Notes under the pieces: generated by a model | The model's input: the letters and a program-made list of their open reading frames with translations, nothing else | Told to the model about the DNA's origin: nothing | Database searches by the model: none | In this document: piece by piece, positions 37,648 through 45,624 of the stretch | Layout of the letters: each line of letters starts with the position of its first letter | How positions within the stretch are numbered: the stretch's first letter is position 1 | Origin: Streptomyces smyrnaeus | GTDB taxonomy: Bacteria; Actinomycetota; Actinomycetes; Streptomycetales; Streptomycetaceae | Length of the DNA stretch: 64,000 nt | Direction of reading: 5' to 3' | NCBI RefSeq assembly: GCF_017676345.1 | Contig: NZ_JAFFZM010000003.1 | Coordinates: 186,001-250,000 of the forward strand | Translations under genes and position numbers: made by a program

Positions 37648-38967
37648 TCAGCCCAGGTGGGAGGGGGTGCCCGTGGCGGGGGTGGTCCTGGGATGCTCCC
37701 CGGGGAAGTCGAAGTCCCCCAGTGCCTGGGCGCCGCCGCGGCGGCGGCCCAGCAGGTGGAGGAGGGGGCCGGCCATGGCGGTGGTGACCAGGGCCATGAC
37801 GACCATCAGGCCGTACAGGTCGGGGCCGATGACGTCCAGTTGCAGTCCTACGGTGAGGATGACCAGCTCCGTCAGTCCGCGGGTGTTCATCAGTGCGGCC
37901 AGCACCCCGCTCTGCACGGGCGGCACCCGGTTGAGCCGGGCGCCCAGATATGCGCCGGCGAACTTTCCGGTGATGGCGGTCAGCAGGATCAGTCCGAGCT
38001 CGCCGAGCCCGCGGGTGCCGATGCCGGAGAGGTCGACCTGGAGCCCGGCGACGACGAAGAAGGACGGCAGCAGCAACAGCCGGGTCACATACTCCAGCCG
38101 GTCGGTGATCTGGTGCCGCAGCTGCCGGGAGGCGTCCCGTGGCATCACGGCGCCGAACAGGAAGGCGCCGAAGACGAAATGGGCGCCCATCCACGCGGTG
38201 GCCAGGCAGGAGAGCAGCAGCCCGCCCAGTACGACGATCAGTTGGTCCGCGGTGACGTGCTCGCGCATCCACCCCTGCCAGCCGGCGCGCGGTCCGGACC
38301 CGCGCCGCCCCTCGAACAGCCGCCGCAGCCAGGGTCGTACGACCAGCAGCATCGCCGCGAGGTAGACCGGAGTCAGCAGCAGCCGCCACTGGCCGCCGCC
38401 GCCCGCGACGGCGGCGACGACGGCCAGCAGCGACCAGGCGAGGATGTCGTCGAGCGCCGCGCCGGCCAGGGCGATGCCGCCGATCCGGGTGCGTCCGAGT
38501 CCGCTGTCGGCCAGGATGCGGGCCAGCACCGGGAACGCGGTGACCGCCATGGCGGCGCCGAGGAAGAGTACGAAGGCGGCCCGGCTGCCGGTGGCGTGGC
38601 GTTCGGCGAGGTGGAGGGCGAGCAGCCCGCCGAGGCTCAGCGGCACCAGTACGGAGCACAGTGAAACGCTGACCGCGACGCGTTCCCTGCCCCGGAGCCG
38701 GGCGAGGTCCAGCTCGTAGCCGACGACGAACATGAACAGCACCAGGCCCAGTTCGGCCAGCGCGCCGAGCATGGGCCGGATGTCGGTGGGGAACAGGTGC
38801 CGGGCCAGGGCGCCGTCGAAGAGGGTGGGGCCGACGAGCACCCCCGCGAGCAGTTCCCCCACCACGGGCGGCTGTCCGATTCTGCGGGCCGCGGCGCCCA
38901 GCAGCCGGCTGAGCGCCAGGATGGCGGCGAGTCCGATGAAGAACGACTGGGCCTGCTCCGGAGTCAT
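37648..38967 (-). CDS. CPA2-type Na+/K+-H+ antiporter
   Basis: 439 residues with about 12-13 hydrophobic segments. GQPPVVGELLAGVLVGPT, LALGLVLFMFVVGYELD-like region (ELGLVLFMFVVGYELDLARL), AGAALDDILAWSLL with the ion-binding DD pair, and LMNTRGLTELVIL are typical of KefB/NapA-type exchangers. It would move monovalent cations against protons. Antiporters of this family occur beside several polyether and xanthone clusters, where ion homeostasis or self-protection is suspected. It is alone on the minus strand, with the pseudogene downstream. Whether it belongs to the cluster is uncertain. Confidence 0.9.
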   Translation of the reverse strand: MTPEQAQSFFIGLAAILALSRLLGAAARRIGQPPVVGELLAGVLVGPTLFDGALARHLFPTDIRPMLGALAELGLVLFMFVVGYELDLARLRGRERVAVSVSLCSVLVPLSLGGLLALHLAERHATGSRAAFVLFLGAAMAVTAFPVLARILADSGLGRTRIGGIALAGAALDDILAWSLLAVVAAVAGGGGQWRLLLTPVYLAAMLLVVRPWLRRLFEGRRGSGPRAGWQGWMREHVTADQLIVVLGGLLLSCLATAWMGAHFVFGAFLFGAVMPRDASRQLRHQITDRLEYVTRLLLLPSFFVVAGLQVDLSGIGTRGLGELGLILLTAITGKFAGAYLGARLNRVPPVQSGVLAALMNTRGLTELVILTVGLQLDVIGPDLYGLMVVMALVTTAMAGPLLHLLGRRRGGAQALGDFDFPGEHPRTTPATGTPSHLG

Positions 38968-39098
38968 GAGTGCGCCCCCTGCGCGGTACCGAGCGGTGCG
39001 GCCGGTCGTCCGGCCGACCGGCTGTCACGCCGTGACCAGGCAGCATCCGGCGCCGGACGGTGAGGCTAGGGGGGCGCGCTCGACGGCGCTTGGAGGCT

Positions 39099-39629
39099 TC
39101 AGCGGGACCGGCTCGTGGCCGCCTCGTGGTGCCGCTCGGCTTCGGGGCGGGGGTGGAGCTCGCCGGGGTCGGGCAGTACCGGCCAGGTGCCGTCGCGGTG
39201 TGCGGTGCGGCAGTCGTCGATGAACTCGCGGGAGAACATCGCGCTGAGGGTCGCGACGCCGCCGCGGGCGACGCGGATCTCGCTGCGCTGGAGGGTGCCG
39301 GTCAGCCGGACGACGCGGCCGTGGTGCGGCACATGCCGCTCGCGGTCCTTGATCTTGCAGCGTCCGACCAGCCGCAGCTCGCTCTCGTCGAGGACGGCGT
39401 CCTGGGGGAGCAGGAGCTTGAGCATGCTCCGCTCGCTCAGCAGCCGCAGTTCGATCTCGCCGTCGGGCAGTTGCGCCGAGCGCAGGTCGAGGTGGACGGC
39501 CGAGCGCCGGGTGCGTACCTCGACGGTGCGGGACCGCGTCCAGTGGCCCAGCCGTTTCACACTGGTGTAGAAGGCTTCGACCCGCTCGGTGTGGAGGTCC
39601 GGCGTGTGCTCGGTGTGCTGGTTGCTCAT
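39099..39629 (-). CDS. Hypothetical beta-rich protein resembling the LiaF/DUF1707-associated domain
   Basis: 176 residues. The centre (about 30-140) alternates beta strands: RRSAVHLDLRSAQLPDGEIE, ERSMLKLLLPQDAVLD, LRLVGRCKIKD, GRVVRLTGTLQRSEIRVARG. This resembles the right-handed beta fold of LiaF-type cell-wall stress proteins and of the C-terminal region of actinobacterial DUF1707 proteins, but the match is by pattern only. There is no signal peptide or membrane helix. It diverges from the marR gene across a 118-base operator-like region, so MarR probably controls it. Function unknown. Confidence 0.6.
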   Translation of the reverse strand: MSNQHTEHTPDLHTERVEAFYTSVKRLGHWTRSRTVEVRTRRSAVHLDLRSAQLPDGEIELRLLSERSMLKLLLPQDAVLDESELRLVGRCKIKDRERHVPHHGRVVRLTGTLQRSEIRVARGGVATLSAMFSREFIDDCRTAHRDGTWPVLPDPGELHPRPEAERHHEAATSRSR

Positions 39630-39685
39630 CGCAGTGTTCCTTCCTGGAACCCGGGCAACAACCCGATGGTGGAAGTACCTTGGAA

Positions 39686-39716
39686 ACCGGCTATCTTGGC
39701 AACCAAGCTAACCGGT
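39686..39716. promoter_or_regulatory. Extended palindromic operator, probable MarR site
   Basis: Two 14-base arms (39686-39699 and 39703-39716) match at 12 positions around CAA; the core CTTGG-CAA-CCAAG is perfect. A second perfect dyad, ACTTG-TATGT-CAAGT at 39743-39757, overlaps the marR start codon. The stretch is much richer in A/T than its surroundings. MarR repressors bind such dyads in divergent promoters. Confidence 0.65.
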
Positions 39717-39747
39717 CGGTCTTTATTTTGGGAGTCGAGATACTTGT

Positions 39748-40239
39748 ATGTCAAGTGAACAGGTTTCTCCGCCGCAGGAGTCGAAGGAAACCGAGCTGCG
39801 CCGACAGCTCGGTGAGCAGATCCGCGCACTGCAGAGCGCGACCGAGGCCGTGGACGCCGCCACCGCCGACCGGCTCGGTATCAACCGCACCGACCTGCAC
39901 TGCCTGGACGTCCTCACCCAGCGCGAGAGCGCGACCCCCAGCCAGCTGGGGACCGCCCTCGGGCTGACGACGGGCAGCGTCACGGCGATGCTCGACCGCC
40001 TGGCCCGGCTCGGCTACCTCACCCGCGAACCGGACCCGAACGACCGCCGCAAGTCCGTCGTCCGCGCCACCGCCGCGATCCGGCGCGGTGCCGACGACCT
40101 CTACGGCCCCCTCGCGGAGGAGGGTGCGGCGCTCCTGGAGCGCTACTCGCTGCCCGAGCTGGAGCTCCTCCTGGACTTCGCCCGGCGCAGCCGTGAGATC
40201 CAGGAGCGGCAGGTGCGCAGGCTGCGGGACGCGGAGTGA
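39748..40239 (+). CDS. MarR-family transcriptional regulator
   Basis: 163 residues. The winged helix-turn-helix is LGTALGLTTGSVTAMLDRLARLGYLTREPDPNDRRKS in pattern (LGTALGLTTGSVTAMLDRL then the wing DPNDRRK). Flanking helices mediate dimerisation. MarR proteins typically repress their own and neighbouring genes and release DNA on binding phenolic ligands, which suits an aromatic product. Two dyads lie in the divergent promoter, one across the start codon, suggesting autorepression. A hairpin follows the gene. Confidence 0.93.
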   Translation: MSSEQVSPPQESKETELRRQLGEQIRALQSATEAVDAATADRLGINRTDLHCLDVLTQRESATPSQLGTALGLTTGSVTAMLDRLARLGYLTREPDPNDRRKSVVRATAAIRRGADDLYGPLAEEGAALLERYSLPELELLLDFARRSREIQERQVRRLRDAE

Positions 40240-40251
40240 GCTGAGCCGGCA

Positions 40252-40278
40252 CCCGGGGGCGAACCGGCCGCCCCCGGG
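40252..40278. terminator. Hairpin after marR
   Basis: CCCGGGGGC (40252-40260) and GCCCCCGGG (40270-40278) pair perfectly around a 9-base loop, 13 bases after the stop. Confidence 0.75.
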
Positions 40279-40343
40279 GCCGGGTGCGGGGGGAGGGGGT
40301 ACGAGACCACTACCGACCGCTTGCCGAACCAAGACCGTTACCC

Positions 40344-40373
40344 GGCCAAAAAGGTTGCACGGCCAAGAGGTTG
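40344..40373. repeat. Direct repeat upstream of the CDP-alcohol phosphatidyltransferase gene
   Basis: GGCCAAAAAGGTTG (40344-40357) and GGCCAAGAGGTTG (40361-40373) are adjacent near-copies in an A/T-richer promoter-like stretch. They contain CCAA and GGTTG pieces also found in the MarR-type operator at 39686-39716, so they may be regulator half-sites. Confidence 0.4.
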
Positions 40374-40435
40374 TACTTTGCATGAACGCACTCTTGACTT
40401 CACATGAACATTCTGTGGATCCAAGGAAGTAGAGC

Positions 40436-41596
40436 ATGCGCTCAGACATACCGCCCCTGTCCGAAGTGCGTCGCATCACGCAGAAGAAGCGCGACGCATG
40501 GTGGACGGTGTTGCTCGTGGACCCGGTCGCCACCCCGCTGGTCCGGCTCACGGCACGCACCCGCATCACTCCCAACCAGATCACCTGGGGCGCCCTGCTG
40601 CTGGGACTGGGCTCGGCAGCCTGCTTCGCCATGGGCGACTGGCGCTGGCTCGTGGCCGGAGCCGTCGTCTACCACCTGAGCTTCATCCTGGATTGCATGG
40701 ACGGGAAGACCGCCCGGCTCACCGGCACCGGCTCCGTCTTCGGCGCCTGGCTGGACTACATTTTCGACCGTGTCCGCGTCATGTTCTGCGCCGTGGCGCT
40801 GATGGCCGGGCAGTACCAGCGCACCGACGACATCCGGTACGTCTGGCTCGCGGCGGCGGTCATCTTCCTGGACGGCCTGCGCTACATCAACTCGCTGGAG
40901 ATCTTCAAGACCCGGCACACGATGCGCAAGCAGATCAAGGGCAGGATCCGGGCGGCCCGCCGGGCGGAGAACCAGGTCGAGCTCGCCTTCATGGAGGACC
41001 TGCTGCGCGACAACCCCGAGGCCGACGTCGAGCAGGACCTGCGCAGGGCGCACGGGGAGACGGTCGGTACCGTATCGGAACCGCACGCGGTGCCGAGTAC
41101 GGCGCCGACGACGGGAACGGTGCAGGCAGCCGCCGAAGGCGTCGCCGGGCCCGGCACGTACGCGGCCTCCGACCGCGCGGAGCCGGCCGAGGAGCAGCTG
41201 AGCGAGCAGGTCGGCGAGCAGGACCGGGAAGCGGAGCGGTCCAGGCGACCGGTCATCGACCTGCACCAGGAGTTCCGGCACCGCTTCCCGTGGTATCTGC
41301 GAATGCGCTCCTTCCTGCTGCGGCACCGCATACGCACCCATCTGATCAGCGGTATCGAGTTCCAGATGGGGGTGTTCATCGTCGGCCCGCTGCTCGACCA
41401 GGTGCTGGCCGTCACGATCGTCTCCGGAGTGCTGCTCCTGGTCTTCGAGCTCGCCATCATCTACAAACTGCTGCTGTCCACCCGGGACTTCGCCAGGACC
41501 ATCGACGCCTTCGACCGGGAGGCGCCCGCCGTCGAGGCGCTTCCCCACGCCCCCGAGGCCCCCCAGGGCGAGGCCAGCCCGGCGGTGGTGGCCTGA
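40436..41596 (+). CDS. CDP-alcohol phosphatidyltransferase-family membrane enzyme with a long central insert
   Basis: 386 residues. The complete family motif is present at 86-111: DCMDGKTAR, then GAWLDYIFD, giving D-x2-D-G-x2-A-R-x8-G-x3-D-x3-D with metal-binding aspartates 86, 89, 107 and 111. Members transfer a phospho-alcohol from a CDP-activated donor to a second alcohol, mostly in phospholipid synthesis, in the membrane. Hydrophobic helices lie at about 48-85, 100-140 and 310-350. A hydrophilic insert of roughly 115 residues (about 150-265, rich in Glu/Ala/Thr) is unusual. AAGGAAG precedes the ATG. Its presence among tailoring genes is unexpected; donor and acceptor are unknown. Confidence 0.85.
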   Translation: MRSDIPPLSEVRRITQKKRDAWWTVLLVDPVATPLVRLTARTRITPNQITWGALLLGLGSAACFAMGDWRWLVAGAVVYHLSFILDCMDGKTARLTGTGSVFGAWLDYIFDRVRVMFCAVALMAGQYQRTDDIRYVWLAAAVIFLDGLRYINSLEIFKTRHTMRKQIKGRIRAARRAENQVELAFMEDLLRDNPEADVEQDLRRAHGETVGTVSEPHAVPSTAPTTGTVQAAAEGVAGPGTYAASDRAEPAEEQLSEQVGEQDREAERSRRPVIDLHQEFRHRFPWYLRMRSFLLRHRIRTHLISGIEFQMGVFIVGPLLDQVLAVTIVSGVLLLVFELAIIYKLLLSTRDFARTIDAFDREAPAVEALPHAPEAPQGEASPAVVA

Positions 41597-41602
41597 GAAC
41601 GG

Positions 41603-41642
41603 CCCGCCCTCCCCTACCCGTCACCGGGGGGGGGAGGGCGGG
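41603..41642. terminator. Bidirectional terminator between convergent genes
   Basis: CCCGCCCTCCCC (41603-41614) pairs with GGGGAGGGCGGG (41631-41642), with a 16-base loop, seven bases after the phosphatidyltransferase stop and 30 bases before the convergent methyltransferase end. Confidence 0.8.
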
Positions 41643-41672
41643 ACAGCGGAGTATGCGCGGTCGAGGTGGCGA

Positions 41673-42698
41673 TCACGCCCTCTTGTGCGCGATCACCAGG
41701 GTGACGTCGTGCCCGAGGGAGCGGTGCTCGACCGAGTCGAACCCCGCCTCGCGCATCCACGCCGCGCACTGCGCCAGCGTGTACCCCTTGCCGTGCGGGG
41801 TCATCAGCTGGAGGTTGAGGCTGCGCAGCAGGTTGCGCAGATAGCTCTCCTCCTCCGGCACGATCACCGGGTCCCACACCAGGAAGGCGCCACCGGGCCG
41901 CACCCCGGCGAAGGCGTTCTTGACCAACTGGGCGCGCTGGTCGTCGTTCCAGTCGACCAGCGCGTGCCCCAGCATCAGCACATCGGCCTCGGGCAGCGGA
42001 CCGGCGAAGAAGTCGCCGCCCACGAAGCCGAGCTTGCCGGCCATTCCCAACGCCGACATATGGGCTGCGAAGTCGCCCTCCAGCTGCGGCAGGTCGAAGA
42101 CCCGCGCGTCCAGGTGCGGATGGGCCGCCACCAGACCGGCCAGCACGTTGCCGCGGCAGCCGCCCAGCTCCAGCACGGAGCCGTACGACGGCCAGTCGAA
42201 GACCTCCGTCAGCGCCGGGATGAGCGGGCGGCTGGCGTCCTCCGCCATACCGACCAACCCGTCCTTGTGCTCCTCGCTGTCGTAGAGCTGGTCGAACATG
42301 TCCTCACCGGAATACGTCGCCGCCTGCGGCTCGCCGGTGCGCAGCCCGTCGGCCAGCCGCTCCCACGCCGGGTACATCACCTGGTCGGCGAGGCGCAGGA
42401 AACCGCTGAGCGAGGCCGGGTCGCCGGGCACCAGCAGCTGGTCGGCGACCCGGGCGTTGGCCCAGGTGCCGTCCCGCCGGCGCTCCAGGAAGCCGAGTTC
42501 GGCCAGCGCCGCCAAGAAGTGGTCGCAGCCGCGCGGATGCAGGCCCAGCCGCTGCCGCAGCCGCTCCTCGGACAGCGGGCCCTGGGCAAGCGTGCCGAAC
42601 AGACCGAGCCGTACCCCGGCCAGCACCAGCTTCGCCGGCTGGAACGCCATGGCCTGGCCGAGCACCTGACCGGCGCGGACCGTCACATCGTCACCCAC
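41673..42698 (-). CDS. SAM-dependent O-methyltransferase with altered catalytic segment
   Basis: 341 residues of the same two-domain family as 35192-36229 and 44576-45592. SAM loop VLELGGCRGNVLAGL and GGDFFAGPLPEAD are clear. The usual HVLHDW reads HALVDW, so the histidine is replaced by valine while Asp-Trp remains. It lies 15 bases downstream of a large flavin monooxygenase gene on the same strand, implying coupled use. It probably methylates a phenol of the polyketide, although non-methylating homologues exist in this family. The position methylated is unknown. Confidence 0.88.
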   Translation of the reverse strand: MGDDVTVRAGQVLGQAMAFQPAKLVLAGVRLGLFGTLAQGPLSEERLRQRLGLHPRGCDHFLAALAELGFLERRRDGTWANARVADQLLVPGDPASLSGFLRLADQVMYPAWERLADGLRTGEPQAATYSGEDMFDQLYDSEEHKDGLVGMAEDASRPLIPALTEVFDWPSYGSVLELGGCRGNVLAGLVAAHPHLDARVFDLPQLEGDFAAHMSALGMAGKLGFVGGDFFAGPLPEADVLMLGHALVDWNDDQRAQLVKNAFAGVRPGGAFLVWDPVIVPEEESYLRNLLRSLNLQLMTPHGKGYTLAQCAAWMREAGFDSVEHRSLGHDVTLVIAHKRA

Positions 42699-42713
42699 GA
42701 AGCCACCTCCCGG

Positions 42714-44354
42714 TCACGAGCCGGCCTTCGCGCCGTCGGCGGCCGAGGCGCGCGCCACCACGTCGTCGAGCACCGCGTCCGGGTCCGTGACGGCCGAGGC
42801 GTCGCCCTCGGAGCGCCAGGAGACGAAAGCGTCGGGCCGCACCAGCACGGCGCCGCCCGCGCCCACCCCGTACGCCGCCGCCCAGTCCCGGTCCGCGGGC
42901 CGCAACTCCTCGTCCGGGCCGACGGCGTGGGTGCGCAGCGGCACCCCCAGCCGCTCGGCGGCCTTGACCGCCGCCTTCGCCCAGGCGCCGCCGGCAGGGC
43001 CGTGCAGCAGGACGAAGTCGTCCCAGAACAGGTCGACGGTGGAGATCCGCTCCTCGCCCCCGGCGCCCGTGCGGGTCAGCCACACGTGCGGGGCGCGGGT
43101 GCCCGGCTCGCCGGTCAGCTCCAGATCGGGGGTGAGGACCTTGGAGCCCTCGGCGCCGATGATGGACGAGGACCGGTAGCGGTAGCCGAGCGTGATGATC
43201 ACATCGTCGACGAAGTCCTGCCGGTCCTGCTCGGTGGCGTAGCCGTGCCGGATGCGGTTGCGCACCAGCGCCTGCTCGGACATGGCGGTACCCAGCGGGC
43301 GGCGCTCCGCGTCATAGGTGTCCAGCAGCGCCTCGGTGCCCCAGCCGGCCCGTACGGCGGCCAGCTTCCAGGACAAATTGTGCGCGTCGTGGATGCCGGT
43401 GTTGGCGCCGAAGCCGCCCGCGGGCGGGTGCACATGCGCGGCGTCACCCGCGAGGAAGACCCGGCCGACCCGGAAGGTCTCGGAGACCAACTGGGCCCCC
43501 TGCCACGGCACCTTGTCCATGATCTCGACGTCGATGTCCTTGCCCGCCGCACGGCGGACGATCTCCACACACCGCTCGTCGGTGTAGTCCTCGGGCTTCT
43601 CGCCCTTCTCCGGGTAGTAGATGGGCGCAGCCAGCCACGGGTCGCAGCCGTGCAGCCGGGAGAGCCCCATCAGGGAGCCGCCCGCCGAGGCGTAGCACAG
43701 GATGAACTTGCGGTCCTTGAGCAGCGTCTCCAGTTCGGGCGCGCGGAAGTAGATGCTCAGCGCGTTGAAGACGGTGCCGCGGCCGACCCGTTCGACACCC
43801 AGCGCCTGCCGGATGCGGCTGCCCGCGCCGTCGGCGCCCACCAGGTAGTCGGCCCGAATGGTCAGCCGGTTGCCCGTGGCGGCCTCCTCGGCGACGGCGG
43901 TCACGCCCTCGTCGTCCGCCTCGAAGGAGAGCAGTTTGGTGTTGAACCGCACATCGGCGCCGTACTCACGGGCCTTGGCGACCAGCACCTTCTCGTAGCG
44001 GTCCTGGCCGCAGCCCATGACCCGCTCCGGGCTGACGGTCGGGCCGTCCAGCGAGGGGGACTCCAGCAGCTCGGCGTTGTCGATGTCGGAGAAGGTGTCG
44101 ACCTTGATGATCCCGCCCTCGAAATAGGCGTGCGAGTTGCCCTTCTCCAGCGCGCGGATGTCCTTCCCGAGCCCCGCGGCGCGGAACAGCTCCATCGTGC
44201 GGGCCTGCAGGCCGGGGGCGCGGGGAAGCATGGAGGTGCTGTCCCGCTTCTCCAGCAGCATCGTGCGGACGCCACGCCGGCCGCTGAACAGCGCGGTGGA
44301 GAGTCCGACGGGACCACCGCCGACGATCAGCACCGGGATCTTCACGTCATACAT
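42714..44354 (-). CDS. Large FAD-dependent aromatic monooxygenase (PgaE/RdmE-type)
   Basis: 546 residues, the three-domain form with a C-terminal thioredoxin-like domain. GGGPVG (12-17) binds FAD; YLVGADGAGSRIRQ is the DG motif; FLAGDAAHVHPPAGGFGANTG is the third motif; LVRPDAFVSWRS marks the C-terminal domain. Such enzymes hydroxylate or oxidatively cleave polyketide rings in angucycline, anthracycline and xanthone pathways. The start MYDVK follows an AGAGGGG tract. It forms a pair with the O-methyltransferase gene and diverges from another methyltransferase/monooxygenase pair at 44576-47244. It may catalyse one of the two key ring oxidations. Confidence 0.92.
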   Translation of the reverse strand: MYDVKIPVLIVGGGPVGLSTALFSGRRGVRTMLLEKRDSTSMLPRAPGLQARTMELFRAAGLGKDIRALEKGNSHAYFEGGIIKVDTFSDIDNAELLESPSLDGPTVSPERVMGCGQDRYEKVLVAKAREYGADVRFNTKLLSFEADDEGVTAVAEEAATGNRLTIRADYLVGADGAGSRIRQALGVERVGRGTVFNALSIYFRAPELETLLKDRKFILCYASAGGSLMGLSRLHGCDPWLAAPIYYPEKGEKPEDYTDERCVEIVRRAAGKDIDVEIMDKVPWQGAQLVSETFRVGRVFLAGDAAHVHPPAGGFGANTGIHDAHNLSWKLAAVRAGWGTEALLDTYDAERRPLGTAMSEQALVRNRIRHGYATEQDRQDFVDDVIITLGYRYRSSSIIGAEGSKVLTPDLELTGEPGTRAPHVWLTRTGAGGEERISTVDLFWDDFVLLHGPAGGAWAKAAVKAAERLGVPLRTHAVGPDEELRPADRDWAAAYGVGAGGAVLVRPDAFVSWRSEGDASAVTDPDAVLDDVVARASAADGAKAGS

Positions 44355-44575
44355 GCATGTCCCCTCTGAACGGCTGGGCTTGGCCGATTTCGGCACCCCT
44401 GATGAGTAGCCACGGCCCCTAGAGGGCCGCTGGAGATACGGCGGGGAGCGAACGGGGCGCGGCACGCCCCGGGCGGGCCCCCACCACCGTTCGAGGGGCG
44501 CTCAACTTCCCGGTGTGACCCTCCCGGGGCGGCCCTGGCGCCAGGCCATGTGCCGTTTCGGAAGGAGTCTCGCGC

Positions 44576-45592
44576 ATGACGCACACCAGCCTGGATGTCA
44601 GCACCCCGGCCGGAATCATTCGGCTGAGCAACGCGTTCTGCGACGCGAAGGCGCTGCTGACCGCCGTCGAACTGGGCCTGTTCACCACCCTCGCCGAGAA
44701 GGGCCCCGCCACCCCGGAGGAGATCCGCAAGGAGCTGGGTCTGCACGGCCGCGGGCTGAGCGACTGGCTCAACCTGCTGGCGGCGCTGGGTCTGCTCACC
44801 CGCGAGGAGGGCGGCAGGTTCGGCAACGCGGAGGGCGCCGGCACCTATCTGGTGCGCGGCAGCCACACCTACGTGGGCGGCTTCCTGGAGCGCTCCAACC
44901 GCAACCTCTACCCCGCCTGGGGCAAGCTCACCGAGGCCCTGCGCACCGGTCAGCAGCAGTCCGGCAGCGACTTCGAGGAAGTGACCAGGAACCCGCACAT
45001 CCTGCGGCAGTTCGTCGGCATGATGGACGCCCTCACCCATGTGGTCGGGCCGGAGCTGGTGGGCAAGTTCGACTGGAGCGGCCACAGCTCCGTGCTGGAC
45101 ATCGGCGGCGCCCGCGGCAACCTGTGCTCCATCATCGTCAAGGCGCAGCCGCATCTGCAGGGCCACGTCTTCGACCTGCCGCCCATGGAGCCGCTGTTCG
45201 ACGAGAAGGTCGCCGAGTACGGGCTGACCGGCAAGGTCACCTTCCACGGCGGCAGCTTCTTCACAGACCCGCTGCCCAGCGCCGACGTCGTCACCCTCGG
45301 GCATGTGCTGCACGACTGGGACGAGAAGCAGCGCGGCGAGCTGGTCGCCAAGGCGTACCGGTCCGTCAACCCGGGCGGCGCCCTGCTGATCTACGACCGG
45401 ATGCTGGACGACGAGCCCGACCACGTCGAGAACCTCGTCATCAGCCTCGACATGCTGCTGGTCACCGACGGCGGCTCCGAGTACCCGGTCTCCGAGGCCG
45501 TCGCGCACGCCGAGCGCGCCGGGTTCGCCTCCACCGAGGTGCTGCCGCTGAGCGACTACGACACCCTCGTGATCTGCCGCAAGGCCGGCTGA
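44576..45592 (+). CDS. SAM-dependent O-methyltransferase, canonical catalytic motif
   Basis: 338 residues. DIGGARGNL (175-183) binds SAM and HVLHDW (243-248) keeps His246, unlike the two paralogues in the window. GGAAGGAG precedes the ATG. It starts a rightward pair with the flavin monooxygenase gene 32 bases downstream, mirroring the leftward pair 41673-44354. The mirror arrangement suggests a duplicated methyltransferase-monooxygenase unit whose enzymes act on two different phenols. O-methylation of the polyketide is expected. Confidence 0.93.
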   Translation: MTHTSLDVSTPAGIIRLSNAFCDAKALLTAVELGLFTTLAEKGPATPEEIRKELGLHGRGLSDWLNLLAALGLLTREEGGRFGNAEGAGTYLVRGSHTYVGGFLERSNRNLYPAWGKLTEALRTGQQQSGSDFEEVTRNPHILRQFVGMMDALTHVVGPELVGKFDWSGHSSVLDIGGARGNLCSIIVKAQPHLQGHVFDLPPMEPLFDEKVAEYGLTGKVTFHGGSFFTDPLPSADVVTLGHVLHDWDEKQRGELVAKAYRSVNPGGALLIYDRMLDDEPDHVENLVISLDMLLVTDGGSEYPVSEAVAHAERAGFASTEVLPLSDYDTLVICRKAG

Positions 45593-45624
45593 GCGCGCCG
45601 CCCGAGAAGAGGAGTCCGTACCCC

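Noticed and set aside
37354..38664. Plus-strand frame opposite the antiporter
   Set aside because: It is antisense to a protein with clear membrane helices and antiporter motifs. Its first part is only the shifted frame of the glycosyltransferase relic.
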